This document shows, piece after piece, positions 35,804 to 47,976 of a DNA stretch of 64,000 nt. The number at the start of each line of letters is the position of its first letter. Within the stretch, counting starts at the first letter, position 1. The notes under the pieces were generated by a model, which was not told where the DNA came from, made no database searches, and saw only the letters and a list, made by a program, of their open reading frames with translations. Source of the DNA: Utricularia gibba (Eukaryota; Streptophyta; Magnoliopsida; Lamiales; Lentibulariaceae); assembly GCA_002189035.1 (NCBI GenBank), contig NEEC01000009.1, positions 2,790,001 through 2,854,000 of the forward strand, given 5' to 3'. Position numbers and translations under genes: made by a program.

Positions 35804-38488
35804 TTATTTCATTGTTTCCCAAGCCTAAACCACCACAGAAAACAGAGAAAAGTTAACCCATTTCAGCCATGGCCACCCATGATTCTCATCCCTTTGATGA
35901 GGTGAAGAAACAGAGAACTGAAACCCATGTTGTGAAATTTGACCCCAGGAAGTTGCAATGTGTACTTAAATTTGAGGATTTCCCAATATGATTCCTCCTC
36001 GTATTTTCAATTTGTTGTGTATCAGCAAGAGGCAATCGGCAACCGGCAACAGGCACTCGGCACCCTCATCTTCTCCGGCAAGCTGCATCCTCTGTCCCTA
36101 AACCGGGTCAAGGCTCCGCTGTTTCCTCCGAATCGGGTCGCACCTTTTTAATCGGACCTTCCTTTTAAAAAATCAAAGCAGTCTACACTTCTGAATTCAT
36201 ATTCGCTTTTTGGGAGCTTTTTTTTTGTTTTTTCAAGTAATAAAATCATATTTATTTTAAAAAATAATCCGTAACGGTATATTACTGGCAAATAGAACAA
36301 TTTCTTTTTTAAAAAAAATAATTGTGATATATTATTGCCTGAAATTTAAAATTATTTTATATTTATGATGCTATAGTAAGCATCCCAATCCCCGATATTT
36401 TTACCAAACGTCAAAAAAGTAAATTAAATAATACATTTTTTTAGTAAATTAGATTTGAATTTTAAAAATGATGCATTTAAATTTAAGTATTTATAAGACA
36501 GATAAAAATATATTTTTATACGCAACATATTATTATATTAATACCATTTTTATGTTTTCCAAGAACATAATTCAGTAATCATTTTTTTTAGTAAATCTCA
36601 ATCAATATTTGAAAAAGTGATTAAAATGAATGTGCCTATATGACATTTTTTTCGAAGAAAATAATATAAAATTATGAAAATTAATCATTCATAATAAATA
36701 ATAATATATAAAAATAACGTTCCACATCAATAATATCATAGATGAGTAATAAATTCTAAAACTCTAACTACCCGGAGGTGTGGGGCCAGGCCGAGGCGAG
36801 ACAAGAGCACGTGCACGGGACGAACACGGCATCTTGTTGGGAGGATCCCTGGCCTGCCTAGACAACAACATTGGGCTGCCCTACTCCTTACCATAGCATG
36901 TCATTATTGAATTTATTTGTATTAAAAATTGAATAAACTACATTATTATCTTTGGTTTAGGAAATCACGTGTGCTTGTTTTATCCTTCAAACCAAAAAAT
37001 TCATTAAATAAATATTTTTCTTTCCTCACACCAGGAATTAATAATGTGATTAATCACGTGATGGATAAGCTTTGGGATAATCACGTGGGGTGGGGGTGGC
37101 ATGCACGTGGGCTATTCATTTCCTCATTTACTTGTCCAAGGGCAGCCCCCATCGTCCATCGTACACGTCCAGACGTGAGTATTGTGTTGTTTTACAGACT
37201 ACAGTCATGGGAATGGATTAGGGTTTCGGAAATGACGGCTCTTTGGGAAAGGCGCAACCCCTCGGCCTGCTCGGAGCTCTGAGACGACGGAAGGGATGAA
37301 TTCGATACTCGAAATAGTTGTAATCAGCAGCTTCCGCTGTGAATGAATGGTGAAGGAAGGCCCCTAGAGGAGTGATGGCGCGAAGCTAAAGCTAAACCTA
37401 GTCGTGGGTGGGGGGCTTTAAAGTCGAGGAGGGATTGGATTGGATGGTAAGCATGTGCAGAAAGTCCCCACCATAACGACGACGATTGCTTCTTCGTCAT
37501 GTCCACATTTATCTTCCTCGTTCGTTGGGCACTGCTGCGGAGACCCCAGAGCTCTTAAATGGCCGTGTCTGAGATCCCCCGCTCTTCCTTTTCCTTCCCC
37601 GTGTATGTGTGGCGTGATGCACAGTGCAGGCAGCTTGTAAATGATGGTGGAATTAGGGTTCCATCAGGCACAGCTGCTGCGGGCAAACCAGATGACTTCC
37701 TGCTCCTGTAAATGTGTCACTGCTTTTAACAGTCGGTCAAACCAAGCAAAAAGATGATTAACACATGTCATCCTCATGGAGTGGGAACAGCAGAAGGAGG
37801 AGGAGATTCCCATCTTGATTACCAGCACTTTCTCCAGGCTCTCCTCTGGGTGGGTGGGTAGCATTTAACAAGAAATTGGACCCCTTTTACTCATACAGCT
37901 TCTTCTGTAAATTCTCTTTGGAACCCTATTCACACCTTTGATCCCACCTCAAATTTCATGGATTAGGTGTTTGGAAGTTAAGGTTTAGGGTCAAATTTTG
38001 GAAGAGATTCTAGCTTTATAAAAAAATATTCAAAAAGTGGTTTTATAATTAAATCAAATGTTATAATCCATCATTTATTTGCATGATATTATCTACAATG
38101 AATATCCAAATACTCCATTTTGAAAAAAAAAAACTTCATATAAAATTAAATTAAATGAATAAAATCTAAACAATTCCTTCATATAAAAAATTGTAGTAAT
38201 GAACAAAGAGAATTGTAGGGTTTTTTTTTTTAGTTTTGGATCTTTAAAAATATTTTTTGAGAAGTTTTTTTAATAAAATAAAATTGTAAATTGAATTTCA
38301 TTAAAAATAAACAATATTTTTAAATTTCCGAAGAAATGGGTGGATAAATGGGCCGCTCTGATGGACATCCTTGTTGGCCCATTGGGCCGGACTCACAACA
38401 TCTGCTGTTCGTTGCTGATATATAGCTCACGCTTCATGCCGGCGGAGGACGTTTAATTCGCCGGGAGTCGCTGCGTGGGATACGGAGT
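35804..38488. other. Gene-poor interval between LRX and the Kelch gene
   Basis: LRX 3' region to about 36150, AT-rich DNA from 36180 to 36770, a G-box-rich patch (36808-37109), a more balanced segment at 37110-37960, then AT-rich DNA to about 38340. The longest frame, 117 codons at 36929, has no family features. The balanced segment could be a non-coding transcript, but nothing in the sequence proves it. Confidence 0.45.
36808..37109. promoter_or_regulatory. Cluster of five G-box (CACGTG) cores
   Basis: CACGTG occurs at 36808-36813, 36966-36971, 37055-37060, 37082-37087 and 37104-37109. These are binding cores for bZIP (ABF/ABI5) and bHLH (PIF/MYC) factors. Random expectation is about one per 4 kb. 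The nearest recognised starts are Kelch, 1.4 kb to the right, and none to the left. Confidence 0.6.
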
Positions 38489-41400
38489 ATGGGGAAGAAG
38501 ACGAAGAAACCCGGTAAGGGGAAAGAGAAGACTGAAAAGAAAACTGCGAAAGCGGAGGAGAAAAGGGCTAGGCGCGAGTCCAAGAAACTTTCACCTGAAG
38601 ACGACATTGAAGCTATTCTGGTATTGTACCGGGAATCTATGCCTAGGTTCTCAGTTTGAAAGTACAATGTAAAGGGCGAGCCTTTACGCGTGTTTTGCAA
38701 CCCAAGAACTTATAGGTTGGCGCGATTTTTTGCTCCGCCGTTGTTGCATACAGGTAAGCATACAGAAAGAGGAGGCGAAGAAGAAGGAAGTTCACATTGA
38801 AAAGAATGCCCCTGCGCCATCTCCAAGGTCAAATTGTTCGGTATAATTGCTTTTTGTTTTTGCAAGACACACCATGGCGTACTTTGCGCTTGTTATCCTG
38901 TGTCATTATCATATTTAAGTTTGCTATTGTTTTGATCATTGTAGCTAACTATTAATCCTTTGAAAGAGACGGAGTTAATTCTCTATGGAGGTGAATATTA
39001 CAACGGGAACAAGGTTTGTTTGATTGGTCTCCCAGTTTCAGACTGTTTTTTTCGTACGAAATTGGCAACTTGATTAATTCAAGAGACCATGTTACTTCAA
39101 TGATCCAGATGTTTGTTCTTTTGGGAAATGGTCTTATTGAAATGGCAAGCATCTCCTGATGTGGATCCGTGGTCCATTCCTCACAAGATGCTTGCTGTAG
39201 TTATCATGTAACTTAGGAAAGAACCCATTAACATGTTTTTTTTTGCCGTCCTTTATTTCTTGTCTCACTTGAGCATTTCTAATGTTGATTAGACATTCGT
39301 GTATGGTGATCTTTATCGGTATGATGTCGAGAAGAAAGAGTGGACATTTATTTCGAGTCCCAATAGTCCCCCTCCCCGAAGTGCTCACCAGGCAGTTGTT
39401 TGGAAGAGCAATCTATACATTTATGGTAAAGTGTGTTGTGAATCACATTCAATATCATGGCGTACTGAAGTGTGTTTTTAATCTTTGCTTGTGGTTAGGT
39501 GGCGAATTCACATCTCCCAATCAAGAGCGATTTCACCATTACAAGGTGTAGGGCACTTGCAGTTAGAGTGATTGCTCTGCCTAGTTAATAAACTAATTAG
39601 TAGACTATGTCTGTAGGACTTCTGGATGCTAGATTTGAAAACTAATCAGTGGGAGCAACTGAGTTATAAAGGTTGTCCTAGTCCGCGTTCAGGTCACAGA
39701 ATGGTAAGGCCAAATTTGCTGCTGCAAAATGTGAATTACTGCTGTTTTGTAATTTGAAAATATTCCAATCAGGTATCTTCTCAATGCTTTTCAGGTTCTT
39801 TATAAGCACAAGATAATCATCTTTGGAGGCTTTTATGACACCCTTAGAGAAGTGAGGTGTTATGCTGCACCATTGCTGTTTTAGATATTTTTTTTAAGGA
39901 GATCCATTGGTTTATGCTCCTATGGATATCACTAATGCTGCTCGATGATATACGGTCTATTTTCTGCATTCTTATTGTTCCTTGGGATGCAGGTACTACA
40001 ATGATTTGCATGTTTTTGATCTAGACCAGTTTAAGGTAATGCACAGCAAGCAGTTTCTTCTATGTTTAGTTGAATGTCTGTGCTAGTGCTTCTTCATTTT
40101 ATAACTTCTAGAGTTAGGTAACAACCTTCATTATTGTAGTGGCAAGAGATCAAATGTAAACCAGGTGCTATGTGGCCAACTCCTCGAAGTGGATTTCAGT
40201 TTTTTGTCTACCAAGATCAGGTCTGTCGATGCATGTGACCTTTCCTTTTCAAGTATTAGCATTGAGATACATTATGTATTTCATTTTGTCTTATGCTTGA
40301 TGGGATTCAGAGTGCATGAATTCAATCTGAATAGCTAACAATTTTCTAATCTGTTAAATGATAGATTTTTTTATATGGAGGTTACTCGAAAGCACCCTCG
40401 TTATCAGATAAGGTATCAGAAAAAGGAGTTGTTCATTCTGACATGTGGCGACTTGACCCTACAAACTGGGAATGGAATAAGGTTTTTTTTTTTTTGGCTG
40501 TGTCTTCAATTTTCAGGATGCTAATCCAGGGTGTAGTTGTCATGCCAATACAATTTGAATTCCTGGTCTTTACATGCAATAGCCATGCCAGTTTTTTTCT
40601 TCCAACAACTCTTGATGTTTTCCAGCTGTATGACTCTTTACTGAACTCTCAAACTTTCAATTGGACATGGGTGGCCTGAAAAATACCAGCTCGTTGCTGA
40701 ATTAGCTTTCTAAATTCAAGAAAGTCAGGCTTTCTTATTTTGTTGCTCTCCATGATGAGATCACCATTGGACTTATCTTGCTTTTTTTTTTAGTTTTGTT
40801 TTTAATCTTATGATTAAAAATTATTCGAAATGGTGCAGCAAATGATTGTGTTATCATACCATACCATGCGATCTGATGAAAATCTTTATAATAATAATGC
40901 TGATGATGATACATCATCATAGTCAATATTTCATATTTTGTGGTACACGAATGATAGTGTATGGACAGTTGATGAGATTTCTTACTTATTTGGATCGTTA
41001 AGGCTTTTATTTAGTCTTTTCTGTAAAACGTTTCCCTTTAATGACACCTTTCATTATTGATTTTTATGCAAAAGGTAAAGAAGAGTGGTATGCCTCCAGG
41101 ACCCCGTGCTGGGTTTTCTATGTGTGTCAATAAAGGGAGGGCCTTGCTCTTTGGAGGTGTAGTGGATATGGAAATGGAAGGTAGAACTTTTCTTGATGAT
41201 TGAGTTTATAACTGAATGAGGGTTTTTTGTGCTCTTTATCTATAAACGAGATCTAGTGTTTCTATTCTCCGGCTGCGATTGTTGAATTCTTTAACATGCG
41301 TTTTGGTCATTTTACTGGATTTCATTCTTTCTGCAGGCGACTTAATGAGCTTGTTTCTGAATGAACTCTATGGATTCCAGTTAGACAGTTGGCGATGGTA

Positions 41401-43146
41401 ACTTTCTTTTTCCACACCTCAATGGGTTTTATAATGACTAAGTCACACTCATAGTTACTGTATGCAGGTATCCATTGGAATTACGAAAAGAGAAGGGAGC
41501 AAAATACAAGGTAATATCAAGTATACTCTCCAACTCAATGAACTATTGGACTGACCATTGTTACACAAATTCATCTGCTGCTATTAGCCTGAGATATCAA
41601 TTTGTTTATCGAAACTTGTTGTAATACTCTTTTTGGATCAACCAGTTTCTGGAGTTGATTGATTACAGTTCCCCGGATTGGCTGTGTAGGTAAAATGGGA
41701 TTCTGGAAAGAAAGACATTGGTATAGATTCAGATAGAACAATGAAAGATGTTGACCAGAAACATAACGATTTTTCTGATGGGGACGACGATTCTGATGAT
41801 GATGTTCTCCTGAGAGTGATGTAGAAAAAGTCTCTGTGAATTTAAACAATAAAGCTAAAATCAGTACCAGTGAAGAGCCTTCGAGTTGTGGAAAGGCATT
41901 TGCCGTGCAAGACTCTGGTCTGTCAGAGGTTTGCTCATAGATCCCTTTTTTTTCAATGCACTGATCTTGTTGGATCCGTCATGATATGTGGGTCTACGCC
42001 ATGCGCAGGTGGTTAAACCCTGTGGACGAATTAATTCTTGTATGGTCGCTGGTAAAGATACACTGTATCTCTATGGTGGTATGCTGGAATTTAAAGACAG
42101 GGAAATCACACTTGATGATCTATATTCACTGAACCTCAGCAAACTGGACGAGTGGAAATGCATTATTCCAGTTCAGTGCTTTCCAAATTGTCTGAAAGCA
42201 ATGACTTTTAAACAATTTAAATTTTTCCTGTGTATTTACTAACTGGCTGTTTGTTATACAGGCATCAGAGCCAGAGTGGCTTGAGCCCTCGGATGATGAA
42301 GGTGAGGATGAAGATGAAGAGGAAGAGGACCATACAGAAGAGTCCGGTGATGAAGATGAAAGTGAGGAAGAGCCCGGTGACGAAAGCGATGAATTAAAGG
42401 TTTTCCCTGTTCAATAGAAGTCATTGACCCACATAGTGAGCTTACTTTGTCCTAGATTTTCATCATCCTTTTCTGGGTGGTCTTTGAAGGCTCAAAATAG
42501 TGAGGGTTCCTCGCTGCAAATGGGAGATTCCGTGGCTATTCTTCGTGGGGATAAGAAAAATCTCAGAAGGAAAGAGAAGCAGCTCAGAGTGGAGCAAATT
42601 AGGGTCACCCTGGGACTGTCTGATTCTCAGAGAACACCATTGGTAATATAAACTGCACAAGCACCCCCCTGTCCATCTGTGTTTTCTCAATCAACAATCT
42701 TTTTCCGAACAGCCTGGAGAATCACTTAGAGACTTCTATAAACGCACAAACAGCTACTGGCAGATGGCAGCATATGAACACACACAACACACCGGAAAGG
42801 TTAGCTTCCCTTTCCATCACACTCTGTGGGATCTTGAAACACCGGCATTGCTGCTCCTCATTGTATTGTTCCTTGTTGTTCCATTGAAGGAACTGCGAAA
42901 GGACGGATTTGATCTCGCCAAGGCTAGATACATGGAGCTCAAACCTGTACTTGATGAGGTAACCATTTCCTGCTTGACCCCAAATAAGATTCTGCAATCC
43001 CCATGCTGATTTTTCTGTGGCATTCTTTCCATCAGTTGGCCATCTTAGAGGCAGAGCAAAGAGCAGAAGAGGAGGCATCTGCTTCTGCTCTTGAGGGCAG
43101 TAGCACCAAGAAGGGCAAGCCACTCTCAGCAGGCAATAGAAAATAA
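38489..43146 (+). CDS. Kelch-repeat protein of the KLHDC4 type, with a one-base frameshift
   Basis: Conserved eukaryotic Kelch beta-propeller protein; the molecular role is not firmly known. There are 20 coding exons: 38489-38620, 38754-38840, 38945-39013, 39293-39425, 39499-39545, 39617-39703, 39795-39856, 39993-40035, 40140-40220, 40365-40481, 41075-41180, 41337-41397, 41468-41510, 41690-41928, 42009-42170, 42262-42399, 42490-42642, 42713-42799, 42890-42958, 43036-43146. The N terminus is Lys-rich (MGKKTKKPGKGKEKTEKKTA). Kelch blades include LILYGGEYYNGNKTFVYGDL, LYKHKIIIFGGFYD and TLYLYGGMLEFKDREITLDD. Acidic stretches flank the last blade, and a C-terminal conserved region starts SLRDFYKRTNSYWQ. 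Exon 14 is 239 nt; one C missing near 41807 causes a stop at TAG, and adding it gives DDDVPPESDVEKVSV and an in-phase exon. Restored length is 675 residues. Confidence 0.88.
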
Positions 43147-43610
43147 ACACAATCAATAGCCCTGCGGTATTTAAACTCAGAGACTTGATCAGTCTCAGTG
43201 GCTGCTGTGTGTGGATCATGGATAGTTTTGTATCGATTAAATCAAAAAATAATTTTTTTAAAATATTTTAAAATATAATTTAATTTCGAAAAATAAATTT
43301 AATGTACATTTTCTTTGGGTGCATGTAACACATTGTAGGGATATTTTATTCCAGGAAGGGAAATTTTGATAATTTTCTGTGAATATTTTAAAAAAGTATG
43401 AAATACATTATATTTGTAACCACAAACATCGTCTTTGTTTAAAAATAAAATAAAATAAATTTTTGATGAAAAATAGGGACCGTGTGTTGATGCTGGTTCG
43501 TGGCTAAGAATGAATATCCGGTGGATAATGGTGGATGTTGGTGATCTCCTTCTCCTGTCCACGGCATGGAACTGAAATCGTGAGGTTCCAATTGCCCAAA
43601 AGAAACTATT
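43147..43610. other. Short intergenic between Kelch and HCF101 genes
   Basis: 464 bp holding the Kelch 3' region and the HCF101 promoter and leader. It is AT-rich at 43230-43450. No separate gene is seen. Confidence 0.5.
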
Positions 43611-46600
43611 ATGCAGTCTCTGGTTTCGCCGTCTCCGGGGGTTGGCTGCTGCACTTCAACAATGAGGCTCAATGTGTTGGCGAACCGCAACTCCTTTTTT
43701 CAGTTTCAAAAAGCTTCTGATACTTCAATAACTCGTTTTGGGTCAGTAGCTTTCACTCACCCCGTTGCTAGTACTTCACTGGGATATGTGAGATGTGGAG
43801 TAAGAGTTGCTGCTGCTTCTTTGCAAGGTCACTCTCATTTCAGAAAAGAGTTGCGATATTCAGATGCATGAAAAAGTTATGGGCTTGTGGTATAATATAT
43901 GCCACCTTGCAAGTGTGGAGTTTATATGTGTGTTCTTTGGTTGCAGCTGCTACTGTTTCAGAGAAATCAACTCAGACAGCTGCGAAGGATGTTTTGAAAG
44001 CTTTGTCTCAGATAATTGATCCAGATTTTGGTACTGACATAGTCTCTTGTGGTTTCGTAAAGGATCTCAATGCTTGCAATGATTCAGGAGAGGTATCCTA
44101 AGACGAAATTTTCCCTTTATTGGATCTTCATAAAACCATCTTCTCATCCAGGATTGGAAGCCTTTGTGATCTCAGGTTTCTTTTAGATTGGAACTTACAA
44201 CACCAGCATGTCCCGTGAAAGATATGGTAAACGGATGATCTTAACCATGATATTGTTTTCAAGATAATTTGTTCACTTCTTAGTTAGTGAAATATGATCC
44301 ATCCATCAGCTAAATTTTGCAGTTCGAGCAAAAGGCTAACGAAGTCGTTGCAGCACTCCCATGGGTTAAAACGGTGAAGGTAACAATGTCTGCTCAGCCT
44401 GCAAGACCTGTTTATGATGAAAAACTTCCACCAGGCCTTCAAAAAATTTCAAACATAGTCGCGGTTTCAAGTTGCAAGGTACCATATTGTACACTCGTTC
44501 TATTATGATAGGAAGTTTCAAAGATCTTTTAGTGAACAATGCTTTTTTGGCAATCTCAAGTCATTTTAGCCTATAATTACAGGGAGGGGTCGGAAAATCA
44601 ACTGTTGCAGTGAACCTTGCCTATACTCTGGCTGGTATGGGTGCAAGAGTTGGTCTCTTCGATGCAGATATATATGGTCCTAGTTTGCCAACCATGGTGT
44701 CTCCAGAAAACCGGTTTCTTGAAATGGTAGCTTCTCGTTTTAAGGGGATTAGTCCTAGCCTCATTATCACCTTTTCAAGCTGGTATTTGAAATTGATCTT
44801 GTAGAACCCTGAAAAGCGAACCATCATTCCCACTGAGTACATGGGAGTCAAACTTGTATCTTTCGGGTTTGCTGGACAAGGCCGTGCAATAATGAGGGGA
44901 CCTATGGTTTCAGGAGTCATCAATCAGCTATTGACCACTAGCGAATGGTGCATTGTATTACCTGACTCAATAATGTTATGCTAGCTAGATTTTTCCAGCA
45001 TTAACAATGACTGTTTGTGCATTGTAATATGACAGGGGTGAACTTGACTACCTAGTCATAGATATGCCCCCTGGAACTGGTGATATTCAGCTTACACTGT
45101 GTCAGGTTTTGTGTCTCTTACAACTAGCTTACTCTAGTCATTATTATACTATTTCATATAAGTCAATCTTATGATTATGCTGCCATGTTTTAATTTTCAG
45201 ATTGTCCCATTAAATGCTGCTGTTATAGTCACGACTCCGCAGAAGCTAGCATTCATAGATGTAGCAAAAGGAGTTCGAATGTTTTCCAAGCTGAAGGCAT
45301 GCTTTCTAAATCTTCTTTCACTATTATTCTCCCTCAAAATTTATTGTCACTGCTACAATCAAGCTACGAAAAAAACAGGATGATGGCTTTATGCCTTCGA
45401 TTTTTAGATTTTATTCTGATATTGAATCTTCAACAGGTGCCATGTGTTGCAGTAGTTGAGAACATGTGCCACTTCGATGCCGATGGGAAACGCTACTACC
45501 CATTTGGAAGAGGTTCAGGTTCTCAGGTTTTGAATTTATCCAGTATCTAGTGTAGTTGATCATGGCACATCATTGAGTTTATCCAATATCAGTTTTCAGC
45601 AGATTTAACTTTTTCTGTAACATTGATGTATTTGCAGGTGGTTCAGGAATTTGGCATTCCTCATCTATATGAGCTGCCTATTAGACCAAGTGTGAGTTCC
45701 TCAGTTTTGTGCCTGTTTCCTCATACATAGTAACAAGTGAAGAAATGTACTTGCTGTTTCAATTAAATACTGCACGACATGATGATATTTCTACCTTTTT
45801 GTTAACAAGTATCATAATTCTTGGATGTCATGTGAAGCTCCATATAGCTGATGACTCACTCGTTTGATACAAACCATGACAGTTATCGGTGTCAGGAGAT
45901 AGTGGTGTACCTGAAGTTGTTGCAGATCCTCAAGGTGAAGTATCCAAAACATTTCAGGAACTGGGTGTTTGTGTAGTGCAACAGTGTGCCAAGATCCGCC
46001 AGCAAGGTGCGTGTCCATGGTTCTGATACAGGACTCAACCCCAACCTCATCCTCAATTGCATCTTTGATATCCTCCATCTGCACCAGTTGTTGAATCATT
46101 TGCTTTGGATGGATTGTAGTTTCCACAGCAGTAACCTATGATGCGTCCCTCAAGGCAATTAGAGTCAAAGTTCCAAGCTCAGATGAAGAGTTCTTCTTGC
46201 ACCCTGCAACCGTGAGACGCAATGACCGGTCTGCAGAAAGTGTGGTATGTTAATGCATGAAAAGAAAAGAAACACCTCCTTGTACTACACCTTCAGTGCC
46301 TTGCTGCTATTGCATCCATCAGTCCTGCATAGTGCAAAACTCATGGCTGCTTTTCCAAAACAGGATGAATGGACTGGTGAACAGAGACTCAAATACGGAG
46401 ATGTGCCTGAGGATATTGAACCAGAAGACATACGGCCAATGGGAAACTATGCTGTGTCCATAACTTGGCCTGATGGCTTCAACCAGGTACTCAGCAGGAT
46501 CCATGTTTTGGTGCTTGGAGGCCATTCCTCATGCTGCAACCTCTTACTACTATCTTCATGCCATTCTCTTTGCTTCTGTGTTCCATCTGTGCTGTACATG

Positions 46601-46708
46601 ATGCTAGCTTCTGTGTTCATATCATCCGTTTCGCAGATCGCCCCGTATGATCAGCTCGAGACGATGGAGCGTCTGGTTGATGTTCCTGAAGTGCAGTTTC
46701 ATCAGTAA
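43611..46708 (+). CDS. HCF101: HCF101, plastid Fe-S cluster carrier of the MRP/NBP35 family
   Basis: P-loop NTPase scaffold that carries 4Fe-4S clusters in the chloroplast stroma, needed for photosystem I assembly. There are 14 coding exons: 43611-43827, 43947-44092, 44176-44226, 44323-44478, 44583-44726, 44805-44947, 45036-45105, 45201-45296, 45437-45526, 45638-45691, 45883-46006, 46120-46244, 46364-46486, 46637-46708; 536 residues. A transit peptide fills about residues 1-70. Next comes a MIP18/DUF59 domain ([20 protein letters not shown]). The deviant Walker A CKGGVGKS is at residues 189-196, followed by [12 protein letters not shown] and [17 protein letters not shown]. The C-terminal DUF971 domain runs from [20 protein letters not shown] to [20 protein letters not shown]. 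Intron 8 has a GC donor (45297-45298). Confidence 0.95.
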
Positions 46709-47976
46709 AACCACACACTTGTGTTTGATTCTGCATTCAAGCCAAGGTTTTCTTATCGTTCACAAGGCATCTGCAGTGTATGTGGATAGATAGAGTTCCT
46801 TCATGGCATCTTTTAGAAAGCAGATCTCAGAAGGGCTTTTCTCCCAATCTGTGTATTTTATTAATTAAATATTATTTTCGGGTATTTGTTAACAAATATT
46901 TAAAAAATATATTGTCAAATAAAGTTGGATAATAAATTGGAGAAATTTTAATACGAAAAATGATAATAAAAATGTATATATTTATCGTAAAAATGAGAAA
47001 AATGTAAAATTTTTAATATTTATAGAAATAAAAAAATAAAAAGAAGCGTAGCGATTGGCGGTAGGCCTACCAAATAATTATTGCAACGGAAACCTATATA
47101 TACACGAAAAATGAAAAAAAAAAAGGAAAGAAGATGGTACGGAACAGCCACCTCTCCTCTTGGAAGTCCGAAGGCATCTTCACGGATTTCTTGGCTAGAT
47201 TGGATCAATCGCAAGCTGAGCATGGATCGATGTTTTAGGCCGAAGTTGTGTCGGTTTCGGCGGTGCTGTTGATCTGAAAAGACGCGGTTGACAAGAATCA
47301 CCCTTCCAAGTGTGGGACCCTGTGAAGGTATCAATCGATTGGATTCATGGACTCAGTTCCTTGAAGCTCTTCGAATCGTAATTGTGTTTATTCGCCGTAG
47401 GTTTTTGATTGTGACTGGTCTGTTGCTGTTGAAAGTAGGTTGGCATTGTTCCATTGGGGGAAGAGTTTACTCTTGAGAGTGCTGGTATTCCATTATTTAG
47501 GTTGGTTTTTTTTTTTTTTTTTAATTTCCACGTGGGAAGAGCTGTGTAGGAGAGTGACTTTGGTTTGTAAATTTGATTTACTGAATCTGTGGTTTCCCTT
47601 TGGAACGTTAAGCATTTTGGTAATGGGTGAAATATTGTTGGAAGTGGTCTTCTTTTATTCTGTTCTTGAAACAGGACTTTAGTAATCAGTTCTAACAAAA
47701 TATGTGGTAAAGATGCAATCTTTGTTTCTGTTGGGATTGTAGAGCATGAAACTTCTTTCGTGAAACCCAATCTGGTTGACAATGGACCGCGAGAGTACGG
47801 TCTATGTTTTTTGTGAGACACGTGAGATGACCACAAGATCCAGTAACCATAATGTGGGTCGCTCGTTGTTGTGTTAACATGATCCTTTTTGCCTTAACGT
47901 TTTTTTTTTTTTCCATTCTAGCTTTTCTGATACCTTTTTTTTTTTGAGTTTTTTTGACTTACGGTTGGTGGTCAGG
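46709..47976. other. Intergenic between HCF101 and MRS2, with probable MRS2 leader
   Basis: AT-rich from 46860 to 47040. The segment at about 47090-47330 looks like a 5' leader exon ending near GTGAAG before a GTATCA donor, with the 3' splice site GTCAG at 47971-47975 just before the MRS2 ATG. This is inferred only from splice-like signals. A CACGTG core lies near 47531. Confidence 0.45.

Noticed and set aside
35020..35822. Minus-strand frames with repeated VEENKAEV and EVSKPE units
   Set aside because: They are the reverse reading of the LRX Ser-Pro repeats.
44093..44175. HCF101 intron 2 donor GTATCCTA, suggestive of a U12-type intron
   Set aside because: No TTCCTTAAC-like branch site is present before the acceptor.
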